Shown piece by piece: positions 35,552-44,598 of a stretch of 64,000 bases of DNA (positions are counted from its first letter, which is position 1; each line of letters opens with the position of its first letter). This DNA comes from Leptospira mtsangambouensis (GTDB lineage Bacteria; Spirochaetota; Leptospiria; Leptospirales; Leptospiraceae). The stretch spans positions 186,001-250,000 of the forward strand of contig NZ_RQHK01000003.1 in NCBI RefSeq assembly GCF_004770475.1. The letters run 5' to 3'. Both the position numbers and the translations under genes were made by a program. The notes under the pieces are model-generated. The model searched no databases. It was not told the origin of the DNA and saw nothing but the letters and a program-made list of their open reading frames with translations.

Positions 35552-36415
35552 TCACTGGATAGGAATATAGATATCCGTTATGCGTTTATCATCCTCCTTT
35601 TCAAAAGGATTCAAGTAACATTCCCAAGGTGGTTGGTTTTTTAATTTGTAGGATGTTGTTTTCATGTAATCATTCAAAATCCAGTTATAAATTTTGGGTA
35701 AATTATGGTAACTACCTTGGTACCGGATTTGTAAATATTTTCCACCCGGTATGGACCCAATTCCAAATCCTTCTGGAATTGGATTTTGTGAAGAACCCGC
35801 AGTAATTCCCAAATCAAAACGTATTTTTCCTTTGGGTGAAATCTCTGGGTCATCTTGGCTAATGCCGATCCATTTGTGATTTGAATGGGAAGAACTCCAA
35901 TTTTGGATTAAAGATTGTAAGGAGAGAACTTCCTTAGTCCCCGCAAGTGGTCCAGGAAGTTCTTCGTAACTTCCTATATGGCGGACATAAACAATCAGAA
36001 AAGTAGAAATGATTTTGATTTGAAATCCGAATTTTGAAATACCATCGGGGATTGTTAGGTGGTTTGTTTTCTTTTTTATATTTTTTTTCTTTTGGAACTG
36101 TTTTCGAAACTCGGAGGGAGTAGAACCAATCACTCGTTTGAATGCTTTTGAAAAAGCTTCGTGAGATAAAAAACCTGTTTCGATCGCTATTTCTAAAATG
36201 GGGAAGTTTGTAATTTTTAATTCGTAAGCTGCTTTTTCTAAACGTAACCTGCGAATGTATTCTTTGACGTTTTCCCCTTGGATGGATTTAAATAATCTAT
36301 GGAAATGCCAATCACTATAACCTGTAAAAAAAGCAACTTGGTTCAGACCAATGGTCTCATCCAATTGTTTTTCTAATTTGTTCCAAACAGGATAGAGGTT
36401 AGGTGGTTTCGGCAC
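35552..36415 (-). CDS. AraC-type regulator with GyrI-like ligand domain
   Basis: This 287-residue protein starts at GTG (36415), with AAAAAAGG as its ribosome site. Residues 1-105 hold an AraC/XylS double helix-turn-helix (YSDWHFHRLFKSIQG; FSKAFKRVIGSTPSEFRKQF). After a Lys-rich linker, residues 130-287 match the GyrI/AraC-E effector-binding domain (IVYVRHIGSYEELPGP; IPGGKYLQIRYQGSYHNLP). This is the SoxS/Rob-like layout used to sense small hydrophobic molecules. A VOC gene lies upstream on the same strand. Confidence 0.85.
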   Translation of the reverse strand: MPKPPNLYPVWNKLEKQLDETIGLNQVAFFTGYSDWHFHRLFKSIQGENVKEYIRRLRLEKAAYELKITNFPILEIAIETGFLSHEAFSKAFKRVIGSTPSEFRKQFQKKKNIKKKTNHLTIPDGISKFGFQIKIISTFLIVYVRHIGSYEELPGPLAGTKEVLSLQSLIQNWSSSHSNHKWIGISQDDPEISPKGKIRFDLGITAGSSQNPIPEGFGIGSIPGGKYLQIRYQGSYHNLPKIYNWILNDYMKTTSYKLKNQPPWECYLNPFEKEDDKRITDIYIPIQ

Positions 36416-36423
36416 GGAAGAAC

Positions 36424-36454
36424 CTTTTTTCTTTCTAGAAGAAAGGTAAAAAAG
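36424..36454 (-). promoter_or_regulatory. Inverted repeat overlapping the ribosome site of the AraC/GyrI gene
   Basis: CTTTTTT-CTTTC (36424-36435) faces GAAAG-gt-AAAAAAG (36441-36454), 12 pairs with a 2-base bulge and a 5-base loop. On the minus strand the AAAAAAGG ribosome site of the GTG at 36415 falls within the 3' arm. It could also end transcription from the upstream VOC gene. Confidence 0.4.
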
Positions 36455-36472
36455 TTTCCTCCGTTTGTCTTT

Positions 36473-36871
36473 CTAAATTTTAGTTTGAATTTCTGTTTGA
36501 ACAATATCAATTCCAATTCCATTTGGATCCACTAAGGTAAAGTGGACATCTCCCCATTCCTCAGTAGTGAGAGTTAGGTCGATGGGTGCTTTGTTTTGTT
36601 TCATTTTCTCAAATTCTTTTGTTACATCTTTTGATTCAAAAATAAACCAAATCCCCTTTCCTTGGTAAGAATTTTGGAAATAGGGTTTTCTCACCTGTGG
36701 TTGGTTTGGTTTCATGATTGCCAATTCTACCTCAGGGCGATTTGGTAAACAAAGTAATACAAACCAATCCGATTCAAATTTTGTGATTAAGCCTAACCAT
36801 TTTTCGTAAAATACTTTTGTTTCCTCTAGTTTTTCAGTGATGATCCCAGTTTGGATTTGTTGGAATTCCAT
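36473..36871 (-). CDS. VOC/glyoxalase-fold protein
   Basis: This 132-residue single-module VOC protein has an N-terminal half EKLEETKVFYEKWLGLITKF and a C-terminal segment VHFTLVDPNGIGIDIVQ typical of glyoxalase/bleomycin-resistance folds. The DPNG turn is well preserved. Metal-ligand residues are not complete, so enzymatic activity is uncertain. It lies upstream of the AraC/GyrI gene and could be co-transcribed with it. GGAGA precedes the ATG. Confidence 0.78.
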   Translation of the reverse strand: MEFQQIQTGIITEKLEETKVFYEKWLGLITKFESDWFVLLCLPNRPEVELAIMKPNQPQVRKPYFQNSYQGKGIWFIFESKDVTKEFEKMKQNKAPIDLTLTTEEWGDVHFTLVDPNGIGIDIVQTEIQTKI

Positions 36872-36947
36872 ATTCTCTCCTTATGATAATTCTATTTTAA
36901 CGGAGTTTGGATTCCATACTGGATCGTTTTTGCGATTTTTCTTTGGG

Positions 36948-37032
36948 CGCATTGCTTACGCAACAGGGCTCTACGCTTCAATCTTTGCTTCGCAAAGGAT
37001 TTTCGCTGCGATCCCTTGCGCTTCTCTCTTGA
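36948..37032. repeat. GC-rich structured intergenic element, copy 1
   Basis: This segment stands out from AT-rich surroundings. It holds short hairpins TTGC-TTAC-GCAA (36952-36963) and TTTGC-TTC-GCAAA (36984-36996), and TTCGCTGCGATCCCTTGCGC. Similar GC-rich segments with GCGTAAGC cores are, from memory, scattered between Leptospira genes. No ORF fits it. TTGACT at 37029-37034 at its right end may be a -35 for the next gene. Confidence 0.4.
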
Positions 37033-37091
37033 CTGCATTTTTAAATCAATTACCATAAAAGACTACAGATTGAATCGAAAGGTGAAAAGGT

Positions 37092-37955
37092 ATGTCTCTA
37101 TCTACATTCAAACAATCAAAAACTATTTTGTTCTCTTGTAGCATGAGTCTTATTTTTCTCCTTGGGTGCAATCCTGTTCAAAATTCCTTTTTTCTAAGAG
37201 TGGATAAAGAGTTTTCTACCCAACCATATGGAACAGTGACAATCCTTCGTGAAGCGGAAATTCAACATATGCCATCTCCCGTTCGCAAATATTTAAAATA
37301 CACTGGTGTCATTGGAAAAAATAAAGTTCAAAATGTACGAATTGTTTTTGATGAATTGATGTATAAAAATCCGGAAGCGAAGCCGATGGTTTCCTCGTCT
37401 GAGCAGTATAACTTTTTTTTACATCCTGCGCGCCATTTTTATATGAAGGCAAGTATGATGGGAATTCCTTTTCGTGTCCTTCATTCTTATTCTGAGGAAA
37501 AGGCGACGATGTTAGTTCGTGTTGCTTCACTTTTTAATGCCGTTGATTTAGATAATGAAGAGTTAACAATGGCAGAAACTGTCACCGTGTTAAACGATCT
37601 TTGTTTATTTGCCCCCGCCGCATTGATTGACCGAAGGATCTCTTGGGAGGCAAACGGTCCTTTGTCTGCGAAGGTTTTTTTTAAAAATGGGAAGTATCGA
37701 GTATCTGCAGTCCTCATTTTTAATGAGTTAGGTGAGTTGGTTGAGTTTATATCAGATGACAGGTCTGCACTTCAAGATGATGGTTCTTTAAGGAAAGCAC
37801 GTTGGTCCACTCCAGTAAAAGATTATAAAGAATTGAATGGAATTAAGGTGCCCACTTATGGAGAAGCCATCTGGAAGTATCCAGAAGGTGACTATACATA
37901 CGGAAAGTTCTTCTTAAAAAATATCGAATACAATGTAAAAAATCGTTATCCGTAA
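37092..37955 (+). CDS. Lipoprotein of a DUF6544-like family
   Basis: This 287-residue protein has a signal peptide ending in FLLGC (probable lipidated Cys26). The mature part has MPSPVRKYLKYTGVIGK, SSEQYNFFLHPARHFYMKAS and DRSALQDDGSLRKARWSTPV, which resemble a family of uncharacterised bacterial proteins (DUF6544, identified from memory). No catalytic motif is evident. It stands alone between the GC-rich element and a convergent gene. Confidence 0.6.
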   Translation: MSLSTFKQSKTILFSCSMSLIFLLGCNPVQNSFFLRVDKEFSTQPYGTVTILREAEIQHMPSPVRKYLKYTGVIGKNKVQNVRIVFDELMYKNPEAKPMVSSSEQYNFFLHPARHFYMKASMMGIPFRVLHSYSEEKATMLVRVASLFNAVDLDNEELTMAETVTVLNDLCLFAPAALIDRRISWEANGPLSAKVFFKNGKYRVSAVLIFNELGELVEFISDDRSALQDDGSLRKARWSTPVKDYKELNGIKVPTYGEAIWKYPEGDYTYGKFFLKNIEYNVKNRYP

Positions 37956-37981
37956 ACGAAAAAAAAAGTCAAATAGGGAAT

Positions 37982-39052
37982 TTATTCTTTTTGTCCCTCC
38001 AACATTTCGAGAGCCCAAAGTTTCTTTGTATAAAAAATCATTCTCTCAAAATTATCTTGTCCATGGTGGATTGTATCTTTTGATTCTTTTGTTTTCATAA
38101 GAATGGATAGTTCTTCTTTGAACTTATTGTGACAAAGTTTTTGGTTTTCTACATTTGTTTTTTCTAAACAATCGTTTTTATTTTTACAAACGGAATCCAA
38201 TCCAAATTGATCAATAGGACAAGAACTGTAAATGGATAGATCAGGAATTTTGCGGCAGTAACAACCAAAATTGATTTTATCAGTAGTTTTTTGAATTTTG
38301 GTCAAGAGAGAAGAAGAAAAATCGGAAGGGGATGCGTTTGTTTTTTGTTTCTCTCTCGGATTCTTTCTAAATTGAATTTCACTTAGGTAATTAGAATCTG
38401 TAACACATTCATAAGGAAACTCTAAACAGTAATCAATGAGTTGATCGTTTGAAATAAAAGTGAGATCTGATTTTGACTTAGGATCCCAAATTTTTGGTTT
38501 AGAGAGAGGGTTTATATATTTGTAGTATTCTCGTTCCTTGTATATTTTTTTTAGTTCTTCTTTTTTTTGGGAGAGAATTCTTTCATCCATCAAACTATAT
38601 TCTCGAAAGGCCATGATGGGAAGGTTAGGATTTGTTTTCTTTTTTTCCTCTTCCAGTTTAGTTTTTAATTTTTGTTTTGAGTCTGCATCAAAATACAATA
38701 AATAGCCAGTTAGGTGGTATTGGTTGCAGTAGTAACCAGCAAATAAAGGGACAAATGATAAAGTCCAGAGGTAGTCATGAGATTGGTAAATTTTTAAATC
38801 TTCGATGGCATCAAAGGGTTCGTCATTTAAAAACGCAATTCGGTATTCTCCATTTTCCCAGATTTGAATCCAGATAGTTCTTTCAAGTAGGTTGTTTGAA
38901 AAAATAGTCATTCTATCGCAAGTGTTTGCCACGAAGGGGAGACGTTTTGTTGTTAGGTAATCTTTTTTAGGAATCTCTAGTTGTTGAAAAGATTGTTGGC
39001 CAAGACAACTGAAGAAGAAACAAACAATTGGAATTAATAGTATTCGATGCAT
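37982..39052 (-). CDS. Uncharacterised lipoprotein
   Basis: This 356-residue protein starts with MHRILLIPIVCFFFSC, so Cys16 is the probable lipidated residue. The rest is polar with many Lys, Asn and Cys (NTCDRM, GYYCNQYH, YCLEFPYECV, GCYCRK, SSCPIDQ). I recognise no domain. It overlaps the end of the upstream gene on the same strand by 19 bp, so the two are probably translated together. Base use is more AT-rich than that of the housekeeping genes downstream. Confidence 0.55.
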   Translation of the reverse strand: MHRILLIPIVCFFFSCLGQQSFQQLEIPKKDYLTTKRLPFVANTCDRMTIFSNNLLERTIWIQIWENGEYRIAFLNDEPFDAIEDLKIYQSHDYLWTLSFVPLFAGYYCNQYHLTGYLLYFDADSKQKLKTKLEEEKKKTNPNLPIMAFREYSLMDERILSQKKEELKKIYKEREYYKYINPLSKPKIWDPKSKSDLTFISNDQLIDYCLEFPYECVTDSNYLSEIQFRKNPREKQKTNASPSDFSSSLLTKIQKTTDKINFGCYCRKIPDLSIYSSCPIDQFGLDSVCKNKNDCLEKTNVENQKLCHNKFKEELSILMKTKESKDTIHHGQDNFERMIFYTKKLWALEMLEGQKE

Positions 39053-39375
39053 AAATAACTTGAGGTTTCGTAGATGGCAACGATGGTTCTTTCATCTATA
39101 AGATCGATTCTTTTGATTAATTCGGTTTCATTTCGTTCACAAATTCGTTTTTTTTGATTTTTAAAATTTATGTTTTTGGTTTCGCCAAGGACGATGTCCC
39201 CAATTCTGATGATGTTCCCTCTGAAATTCGGAAGGGTCTCGAACTTCCCCTTTTTTTCATCAAAATAAACTCGAGTTTGATTTTTTGCAGAATCTATGTT
39301 TCCGAATCCATCGAAGCTGGGATAGGTGATGCAGTTTTGAAAAATTAACAAAACTAAGGTGGCGATCCATTTCAT
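39034..39375 (-). CDS. Small uncharacterised lipoprotein
   Basis: I start it at the ATG at 39375, giving 113 residues that begin with MKWIATLVLLIFQNC, a signal peptide with probable lipidated Cys15. The longer frame from 39414 would put 13 polar residues ahead. The body is short and beta-like (GNIIRIGDIVLGETKNINF; TIVAIYETSSYLCIEYY). No family was recognised. It overlaps the next minus-strand gene by 19 bp. Confidence 0.55.
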   Translation of the reverse strand: MKWIATLVLLIFQNCITYPSFDGFGNIDSAKNQTRVYFDEKKGKFETLPNFRGNIIRIGDIVLGETKNINFKNQKKRICERNETELIKRIDLIDERTIVAIYETSSYLCIEYY

Positions 39376-39563
39376 TTTATATCTGAATCTAGTTTTGTTG
39401 CTTAGTTGGATCAATCTTTTTTCATAAGATTGATTTTACTGAAATCAAAAATGATCCCAGATTTTCATTGATTTTTCCCGCGAAAAAGGCTATATTCGAT
39501 TGTGTGGATGTGTAGATTTAAATCTAACCTGAATCATTGGTTATACGGAAGTTTTTTAAAAAT

Positions 39564-40058
39564 ATGAAGATAAGTTTTACAAAAAAAATGATCTTGGATG
39601 GTGAGTCCGAAGAAAATGAATATACCACTTTCTTGATTCGGTCTTACTTAAAAGAAAGTTTTGTTGAAAGGATGATTAAAATTAAATTCTTCCAGTATAA
39701 ACCTGTGTATATTTCCTTTACTTCTTACACTTTTGGAACCGCTATCTGGATAGAAGGAGAAGGAATTACGGAAGCTAACTCCTGGGAGTCTGAAGGCCAG
39801 TTGATCGAAAAATCTAAATTAACAAAACATTTTCAGACATCTTTTGAAAATTCTTCTGTTTCCTCCGATTATGCTGTTCAAAAAATTATTCCGGATGTCC
39901 TATCTGAATTACTTGATGAAACTTTGGCGGAAAACATTCAAAATTTAGTTCTATTGAATCGAAACATCAGTTCAGAAGAGTGGGAGTTTTTCATCACTCG
40001 TTATAAAGATTTAACAAAACAATTTCTCGAAACTTTTTTAAAAAAAGAGAGTCAATAA
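39564..40058 (+). CDS. Uncharacterised soluble protein
   Basis: The product has 164 residues from the ATG at 39564, with GGAAG upstream; a TTG at 39537 is in frame but has no ribosome site. It has no signal peptide or membrane segment. Charged helices fill the C-terminal half (LSELLDETLAENIQNLVL; FITRYKDLTKQFLETFL). No known domain was recognised. It sits in the AT-rich accessory stretch. Confidence 0.5.
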   Translation: MKISFTKKMILDGESEENEYTTFLIRSYLKESFVERMIKIKFFQYKPVYISFTSYTFGTAIWIEGEGITEANSWESEGQLIEKSKLTKHFQTSFENSSVSSDYAVQKIIPDVLSELLDETLAENIQNLVLLNRNISSEEWEFFITRYKDLTKQFLETFLKKESQ

Positions 40059-40176
40059 TTTCGATTCTCCTTACTTTAGTTACAATTCGGATGATATACA
40101 AATATTCAAAAATTGAGTCATTGATTGGTTCTGTGATCGTGAAAAAGGTCAACTGAATTTAAATTCTCGTTCTGAT

Positions 40177-40941
40177 ATGAATCTAAAAATCAAATTAACT
40201 ATATATGTTTTCTTCGTTATTTTTTTTCTCTTTTGTCAAAAGAAAGAAGAGGTAGATGGAACGATCTATTTTTCTGATAAAGCTTCTGTACTAAATTCGG
40301 ATTTTGTTAGGAAAAAAAATGAATATTTAAAGAGTTTAAAGCAAGCTGATAATATAGACATAAGGGTTTTAGTGATTCCTTCCACTGGGCAATTTACCAT
40401 CGAAGATTTTTCTTTGGCAGCTTTTGAACAATATAAAATTGGTGGTGACTTGAATAACGGGATTTTTGTGCTAATTGCAACTGAGGATAAAAAACTGCGA
40501 ATTGCTACCGGAACAGGGATTGAATTAATTGTTCCGGACGATTTTGCCTCGCAGATTATTAAAGAGATGATTGTTTATTTGCCTAGAAACGATCTTGAAA
40601 ATGCCGTCAATGTTGCGATCAATAGATTACATGAAAAAGCAAAGTCCGTTCCTTGGACTACTGAAAGCAAAAACATTGAAAAAATTACATCAGATGATTT
40701 AAATAAGATATTCGAAATTAAGGGAGAATACATTTCGAAACGAAAAACATTAGAATCTTTTGCAGTGAAATATCGGACAGATTATTTTGCTAATGTAAAA
40801 GTTAAAAACAAAAACGTTTTGGTTTTTGAAAATCAGTATCTAAAGAATATGATAAAATTGGAAAAGAGTAGAAAGGCGACTATGTTAGTTAGGCTGATCA
40901 GTTTGGAACCGGAAACGTATCAATTGCTAAATATCAAATAG
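40177..40941 (+). CDS. TPM-domain lipoprotein
   Basis: This 254-residue protein has a signal peptide ending in FFLFC (probable lipidated Cys20). Residues 30-150 fit the TPM domain (PF04536): YFSDKASVLNSDFVRKKNEY, DIRVLVIPSTG, FVLIATEDKKLRIATGTG and VPDDFASQIIKEMI. TPM proteins are periplasmic or lumenal, and some act in photosystem repair or as phosphatases. The C-terminal 90 residues are unassigned. It is the last intact gene before the decayed region. Confidence 0.7.
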   Translation: MNLKIKLTIYVFFVIFFLFCQKKEEVDGTIYFSDKASVLNSDFVRKKNEYLKSLKQADNIDIRVLVIPSTGQFTIEDFSLAAFEQYKIGGDLNNGIFVLIATEDKKLRIATGTGIELIVPDDFASQIIKEMIVYLPRNDLENAVNVAINRLHEKAKSVPWTTESKNIEKITSDDLNKIFEIKGEYISKRKTLESFAVKYRTDYFANVKVKNKNVLVFENQYLKNMIKLEKSRKATMLVRLISLEPETYQLLNIK

Positions 40942-40942
40942 A

Positions 40943-41312
40943 TGTGCTTCTGGAAAAATTTTAATCACAGATGCAGTTGATTTAGATAATATTGAATTAG
41001 TTAAAAAAGCTGTAGCGCAGGATGAAAAAAGTATCGATGCTAAAGATAAAAATGGATTCACCCCATTGATGTCCGCAGTCATCAATGGGAATGTGGATTT
41101 GGTAAAATTCCTTGAATCAAACGGTTGTTCTGCTACTTTAAATCAATGAGAAAGGAATCTTTAAAAAAGCTCAAATCATCTTAGGAAAAAATCCGCTGTT
41201 TGGAGAAAAGGCTTTAGAAATAGTTAAGAAAATTCGATTCAAACCTGCGTTAAAGAATGGAATACCAGTTAAAAGTAGTCACAGAATCCCAAATCATTTT
41301 TCATTCGATTAA
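40943..41312 (+). pseudogene. Decayed ankyrin/TonB C-terminal gene remnant
   Basis: No intact ORF is present. In one frame (40943-41149) the DNA reads TDAVDLDNIELVKKAVAQDE and then KNGFTPLMSAVINGNVDLVK, a clear ankyrin repeat, ending in TGA; no start codon is available. A second frame (41142-41312) reads EKALEIVKKIRFKPALKNG and then IPVKSSHRIPNHFSFD, which matches the end of TonB C-terminal domains. The two frames overlap by 8 bp, as a frameshift would produce. I read this as the 3' remnant of one lipoprotein or TonB-like gene, or of two. Confidence 0.65.
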
Positions 41313-41316
41313 AAAC

Positions 41317-41399
41317 TTCCACCCTGCGCCAGGGATCTGAAGGGCTTGGTCCGAAGGACGGGAGCGTAAGCGAACCCCGGAGGAGCCCGGTCCTTTTTT
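41317..41399 (+). terminator. GC-rich terminator-like element ahead of the rpsB operon
   Basis: AAGGAC-GGG (41354-41362) pairs with CCC-g-GTCCTT (41386-41395) and is followed by a T-run (41394-41399), as in an intrinsic terminator on the plus strand. The inner part holds GCGTAAGCG. It is much richer in GC than its surroundings and shares the GCGTAAGC core with the element at 36948-37032. The following gap 41400-41589 holds two TTGACA sequences (41532, 41573) but no good -10, and no supportable gene. Confidence 0.5.
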
Positions 41400-41589
41400 G
41401 GATGGATCTGACTGTTTTGGAAAAGATCGGAGGCGCCCCCAAAAAAATGGTGATTTTGCCTAAGTCTTATCATCTTTTTCTGCGAAGGAGGGCCCAAAGT
41501 TCTATTTTGAAACCTACGAATTCCTTTCCCCTTGACAATCTGCCCAAATTCCAAATCCTGACAGGAAAGCTTGACAAAGGTGCTTTTGG

Positions 41590-41823
41590 ATGAACAAAAC
41601 CCAAATCGGGAACCTGCTTCTCGTGCTATTTTTGGGACTGATGGCGGGAGCTGTGGCTGGAGTGGTCTTAGACCGACTTCTTGGTACAACTTACCTCTCT
41701 CGGTATTTGTTCGAATCACCAGTATCTCTCGAGCTTTACATAATTAAAGTCGAGTTCCAGCTAACCCCTGCAAGTATCGTTGGTCTTGTAGCGTCTGGAT
41801 ATCTCGCACTAAAAAAGGGGTAA
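41590..41823 (+). CDS. Small membrane protein, DUF4321-like
   Basis: This 77-residue protein has two hydrophobic segments ([37 protein letters not shown]). The layout matches DUF4321, a small family in diverse bacteria: Gly/Ala-rich first helix, then [20 protein letters not shown]. It ends 2 bp before rpsB and is probably the first gene of that operon. Its function is unknown. Confidence 0.7.
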   Translation: MNKTQIGNLLLVLFLGLMAGAVAGVVLDRLLGTTYLSRYLFESPVSLELYIIKVEFQLTPASIVGLVASGYLALKKG

Positions 41824-41825
41824 CT

Positions 41826-42713
41826 ATGTCAGTAATTTCCATGAAAAGTCTGCTAGAAGCAGGCGTACACTTCGGTCACCAAACACGTCGTTGGAATCCA
41901 AAAATGAGTCCTTATGTTTATACGGCTCGTAACGGAATTCATATCATCGACCTTCAAAAGACTGTTCAAAAAACAAAAGAAGCTTACGACGCTTTGAAAA
42001 AACTTACCGGTCAAGGTAAGAAGGTTCTATTTGTAGGAACTAAAAAACAAGCTCGTGGCGCGATTGAAAGAGCCGCACAAGCGTGCAGTATGTACTATGT
42101 ATCTAACCGTTGGTTAGGTGGACTTTTGACTAACTGGAACACAGTGAAGAAGTCAATTGCTCGTTTGAAAAGACTAGAGCAAATGGAAGAGAACAACTCT
42201 TTCGAACAAGAAGCTAGAACTAAAAAAGAAGCACTTTCACTCAAACGTGAGCTAGAAAAACTCCGCCAAACACTTGGTGGAATTAAAGATATGGCAGTTG
42301 TGCCAGAAATTCTTTTTGTGATCGATCCTAAAAAAGAAGAAATTGCTGTGAAAGAAGCTAAAAAACTTGGTTTGAAAGTGTTCGCAGTGATTGATACAAA
42401 CTGTGATCCAGAACCAATCGATTACCCAATTCCAGGTAACGATGATGCAATCCGTGCAATTTCTTTATTCCTTGATACTATGGCAAATGCTGTACTCGAA
42501 GGAACAGGTGGAGAAGTCATCCAAACTAATTTTGCTGAAGATATGGACGCAGAACAACTTGCTCTTGAATACCAAGGTGAGTATGATGAGTCTGGAAAAT
42601 TCATTATGGACGATGAACTTCCTCCAGTTGCAAAAGACATCCCTGTTGATGCAGAAGCTGCTAAAAAAGCAGCGGAAACAGCAGCAGAAGTAAAACCTAC
42701 TACAGAAGGATAA
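41826..42713 (+). CDS. rpsB: 30S ribosomal protein S2
   Basis: This 295-residue protein is S2, with [21 protein letters not shown] at the N-terminus and [20 protein letters not shown] in the middle. An acidic, Ala/Glu-rich extension of about 50 residues follows the conserved core, making it longer than E. coli S2 (about 240). S2 joins late in small-subunit assembly and helps bind S1. The gene leads the classic rpsB-tsf pair. Confidence 0.97.
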   Translation: MSVISMKSLLEAGVHFGHQTRRWNPKMSPYVYTARNGIHIIDLQKTVQKTKEAYDALKKLTGQGKKVLFVGTKKQARGAIERAAQACSMYYVSNRWLGGLLTNWNTVKKSIARLKRLEQMEENNSFEQEARTKKEALSLKRELEKLRQTLGGIKDMAVVPEILFVIDPKKEEIAVKEAKKLGLKVFAVIDTNCDPEPIDYPIPGNDDAIRAISLFLDTMANAVLEGTGGEVIQTNFAEDMDAEQLALEYQGEYDESGKFIMDDELPPVAKDIPVDAEAAKKAAETAAEVKPTTEG

Positions 42714-42718
42714 TACGA

Positions 42719-43315
42719 ATGGCAGTTAGCTCCGAACAAATCAAAGATCTCCGCGAACGTACTGGCGCGGGGATGATGGACTGCAAAAAAGCCCTCGAAG
42801 AAAAGGGTGGCGATATTGAAAAAGCGGTTACATACTTAAGAGAAAAAGGTTTAGCGAAGGCAGCAAAACGTGCTGGTCGTGAAACTGGTGAAGGAAAAGT
42901 CATCGCTTACATTCACGGAACAGGAAAAACAGGAGTTCTTGTCGAACTCAACTGTGAAACTGACTTCGTTGCAAACAATGAAGCGTTTGAAGCTCTTGGC
43001 AAAGAGATCGCACTTCAAATCACTGCGATGAACCCACTTTACGTAAACGAGGAATCCATTCCTCAGTCAGAAATTGACAATGAGATGAGTGTGCAAAAAG
43101 CTCTTCTTGAAAAAGAAGGGAAAAAAGCAGACCAAATCGAAAAAATCCTTCCTGGTAAAATGAAAAAATACTTTGAAGAGATTTGTCTCATCCACCAAAA
43201 ATCGATTCGTGACAACTCCAAAACCATCAATGACCTTCTCCAAGAAGCCATTGCGAAGTTTGGAGAGAACATTACTGTTGGTAGGTTCTCGAGGTTCCAA
43301 GTAGGTGGGAACTAG
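42719..43315 (+). CDS. tsf: Elongation factor Ts (short form)
   Basis: This 198-residue protein catalyses GDP release from EF-Tu. The N-terminal UBA-like module is intact ([20 protein letters not shown]), and the core has [13 protein letters not shown], which contacts EF-Tu. The length is that of the short single-subdomain class rather than the E. coli form of about 280 residues. It follows rpsB after 5 bp and overlaps pyrH by 11 bp. Confidence 0.96.
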   Translation: MAVSSEQIKDLRERTGAGMMDCKKALEEKGGDIEKAVTYLREKGLAKAAKRAGRETGEGKVIAYIHGTGKTGVLVELNCETDFVANNEAFEALGKEIALQITAMNPLYVNEESIPQSEIDNEMSVQKALLEKEGKKADQIEKILPGKMKKYFEEICLIHQKSIRDNSKTINDLLQEAIAKFGENITVGRFSRFQVGGN

Positions 43316-44051
43316 TCCGCGTTTCAAAAGAATTTTAATCAAACTCTCCGGCGAGGCTCTTGCCGGTGAGGGTGAACTTGGTATTGATACCAATAAAACG
43401 TTTTCACTTGCCGGCCAAATTAAGGAAGTTCATGACTTAGGTCTCGAAGTTGCCGTGGTTGTCGGTGGGGGAAATATGATCCGTGGAGAAACGTTAGCAA
43501 AGTCTGGAATGGACAGAGCTACTGCAGACTACATGGGAATGCTTGGCACCATTATGAATGGTCTCGCCTTACAAGATGCATGCGAAAAACAAGGGATGTT
43601 TACCCGAGTTCTCTCCGCCATCGAAATGAAATCCGTTGCAGAACCTTATATACGTAGGCGTGCAGTTCGCCATTTAGAAAAAAATCGTGTCATTATTTTT
43701 GCCGGTGGAACAGGGAATCCTTATTTTACGACGGATACAACTGCGTCACTACGTGCAGTGGAAGTAGGATGTGAAGTCATCTTAAAGGCCACAAAAGTGG
43801 ACGGAGTGTACACTGCGGATCCAAAAAAAGATCCAAGTGCAAAACGTTACTTAGAAGTTTCTTTTATGGAATCTATCAAACACCGCTTAAAGGTAATGGA
43901 TTCAACTGCTCTCAGTCTCTGTATGGACAATAATATGCCCATTATCGTGTTTGATATTTTTAAAGCAGGAAATTTAAGAAAATTAATCGATGGGGAACCA
44001 ATTGGTACGCTAATCTCCAATTCAGAGGAAGTGATTTTAGATGGTAGATGA
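43305..44051 (+). CDS. pyrH: Uridylate kinase
   Basis: This 248-residue kinase phosphorylates UMP to UDP. The start is GTG at 43305, inside the end of tsf, with GAGG upstream. Motifs are [37 protein letters not shown] and [11 protein letters not shown], all typical. It overlaps frr by 11 bp. The product feeds RNA and cell-wall precursor synthesis. Confidence 0.95.
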   Translation: MGTSPRFKRILIKLSGEALAGEGELGIDTNKTFSLAGQIKEVHDLGLEVAVVVGGGNMIRGETLAKSGMDRATADYMGMLGTIMNGLALQDACEKQGMFTRVLSAIEMKSVAEPYIRRRAVRHLEKNRVIIFAGGTGNPYFTTDTTASLRAVEVGCEVILKATKVDGVYTADPKKDPSAKRYLEVSFMESIKHRLKVMDSTALSLCMDNNMPIIVFDIFKAGNLRKLIDGEPIGTLISNSEEVILDGR

Positions 44052-44592
44052 AATTATAAAATCCATGCAGTCCAAAATGGACAAAACGGTTGAGGCTTTG
44101 AAAAAAGACTTCGGTACCATTCGTACGGGAAAAGCAAGTCCTATGATGGTAGAAGATGTTAGAGTTGACTATTATGGAACTCTCACACCTCTCAACCAAC
44201 TTGGTAAAATTGCTTGTCCGGAACCTCGAATGATTCTCATCACTCCTTTTGAAAAAGGAATGTTGAAGGACATTGAAAAAGCTATTTTTGCTGCAAGTCT
44301 TGGACTCACACCTAACAATGATGGAAATAGTATTCGTATTAATATTCCTGAGCTAACAGGGGAAAGACGGAAAGAACTTGCAAAAGTGGTCAAACAAAAG
44401 GCCGAAGAAAAAAAAGTTGCCATTCGTAATATCCGTCGTGATGCCAATGATGAATTAAAAAAACACCAGGCAGAAATGTCCCAAGATGAACTCAAAGGCC
44501 ACCAAGATAAAATCCAAAAAATTACGGATTCTTATATTGCTAAATTGGGAGATTTAGAAAAGGAAAAAGAAAAAGAGATCACCACTCTTTAA
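44041..44592 (+). CDS. frr: Ribosome recycling factor
   Basis: This 183-residue protein splits post-termination ribosomes with EF-G. It has the family segments [37 protein letters not shown] and [19 protein letters not shown], and normal length. The ATG lies in the end of pyrH, so translation is coupled. Confidence 0.96.
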   Translation: MVDEIIKSMQSKMDKTVEALKKDFGTIRTGKASPMMVEDVRVDYYGTLTPLNQLGKIACPEPRMILITPFEKGMLKDIEKAIFAASLGLTPNNDGNSIRINIPELTGERRKELAKVVKQKAEEKKVAIRNIRRDANDELKKHQAEMSQDELKGHQDKIQKITDSYIAKLGDLEKEKEKEITTL

Positions 44593-44598
44593 TTTCCT

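Noticed and set aside
36948..37032. CRISPR or tandem repeat array
   Set aside because: No unit repeats at regular spacing; only short hairpins are present.
41532..41578. Two TTGACA boxes as promoters of the rpsB operon
   Set aside because: Neither has an acceptable -10 at 16-18 bp, so I only mention them in the gap description.
41402..41593. A 63-codon plus-strand frame before the DUF4321 gene
   Set aside because: No ribosome site and no family; it most likely reads through leader DNA of the rpsB operon.
41309..41719. A 136-codon minus-strand reading frame over the GC-rich element and the DUF4321 gene
   Set aside because: It overlaps the DUF4321 start and the terminator-like element, lacks a ribosome site and gives a Pro/Arg-rich product without a recognisable domain.
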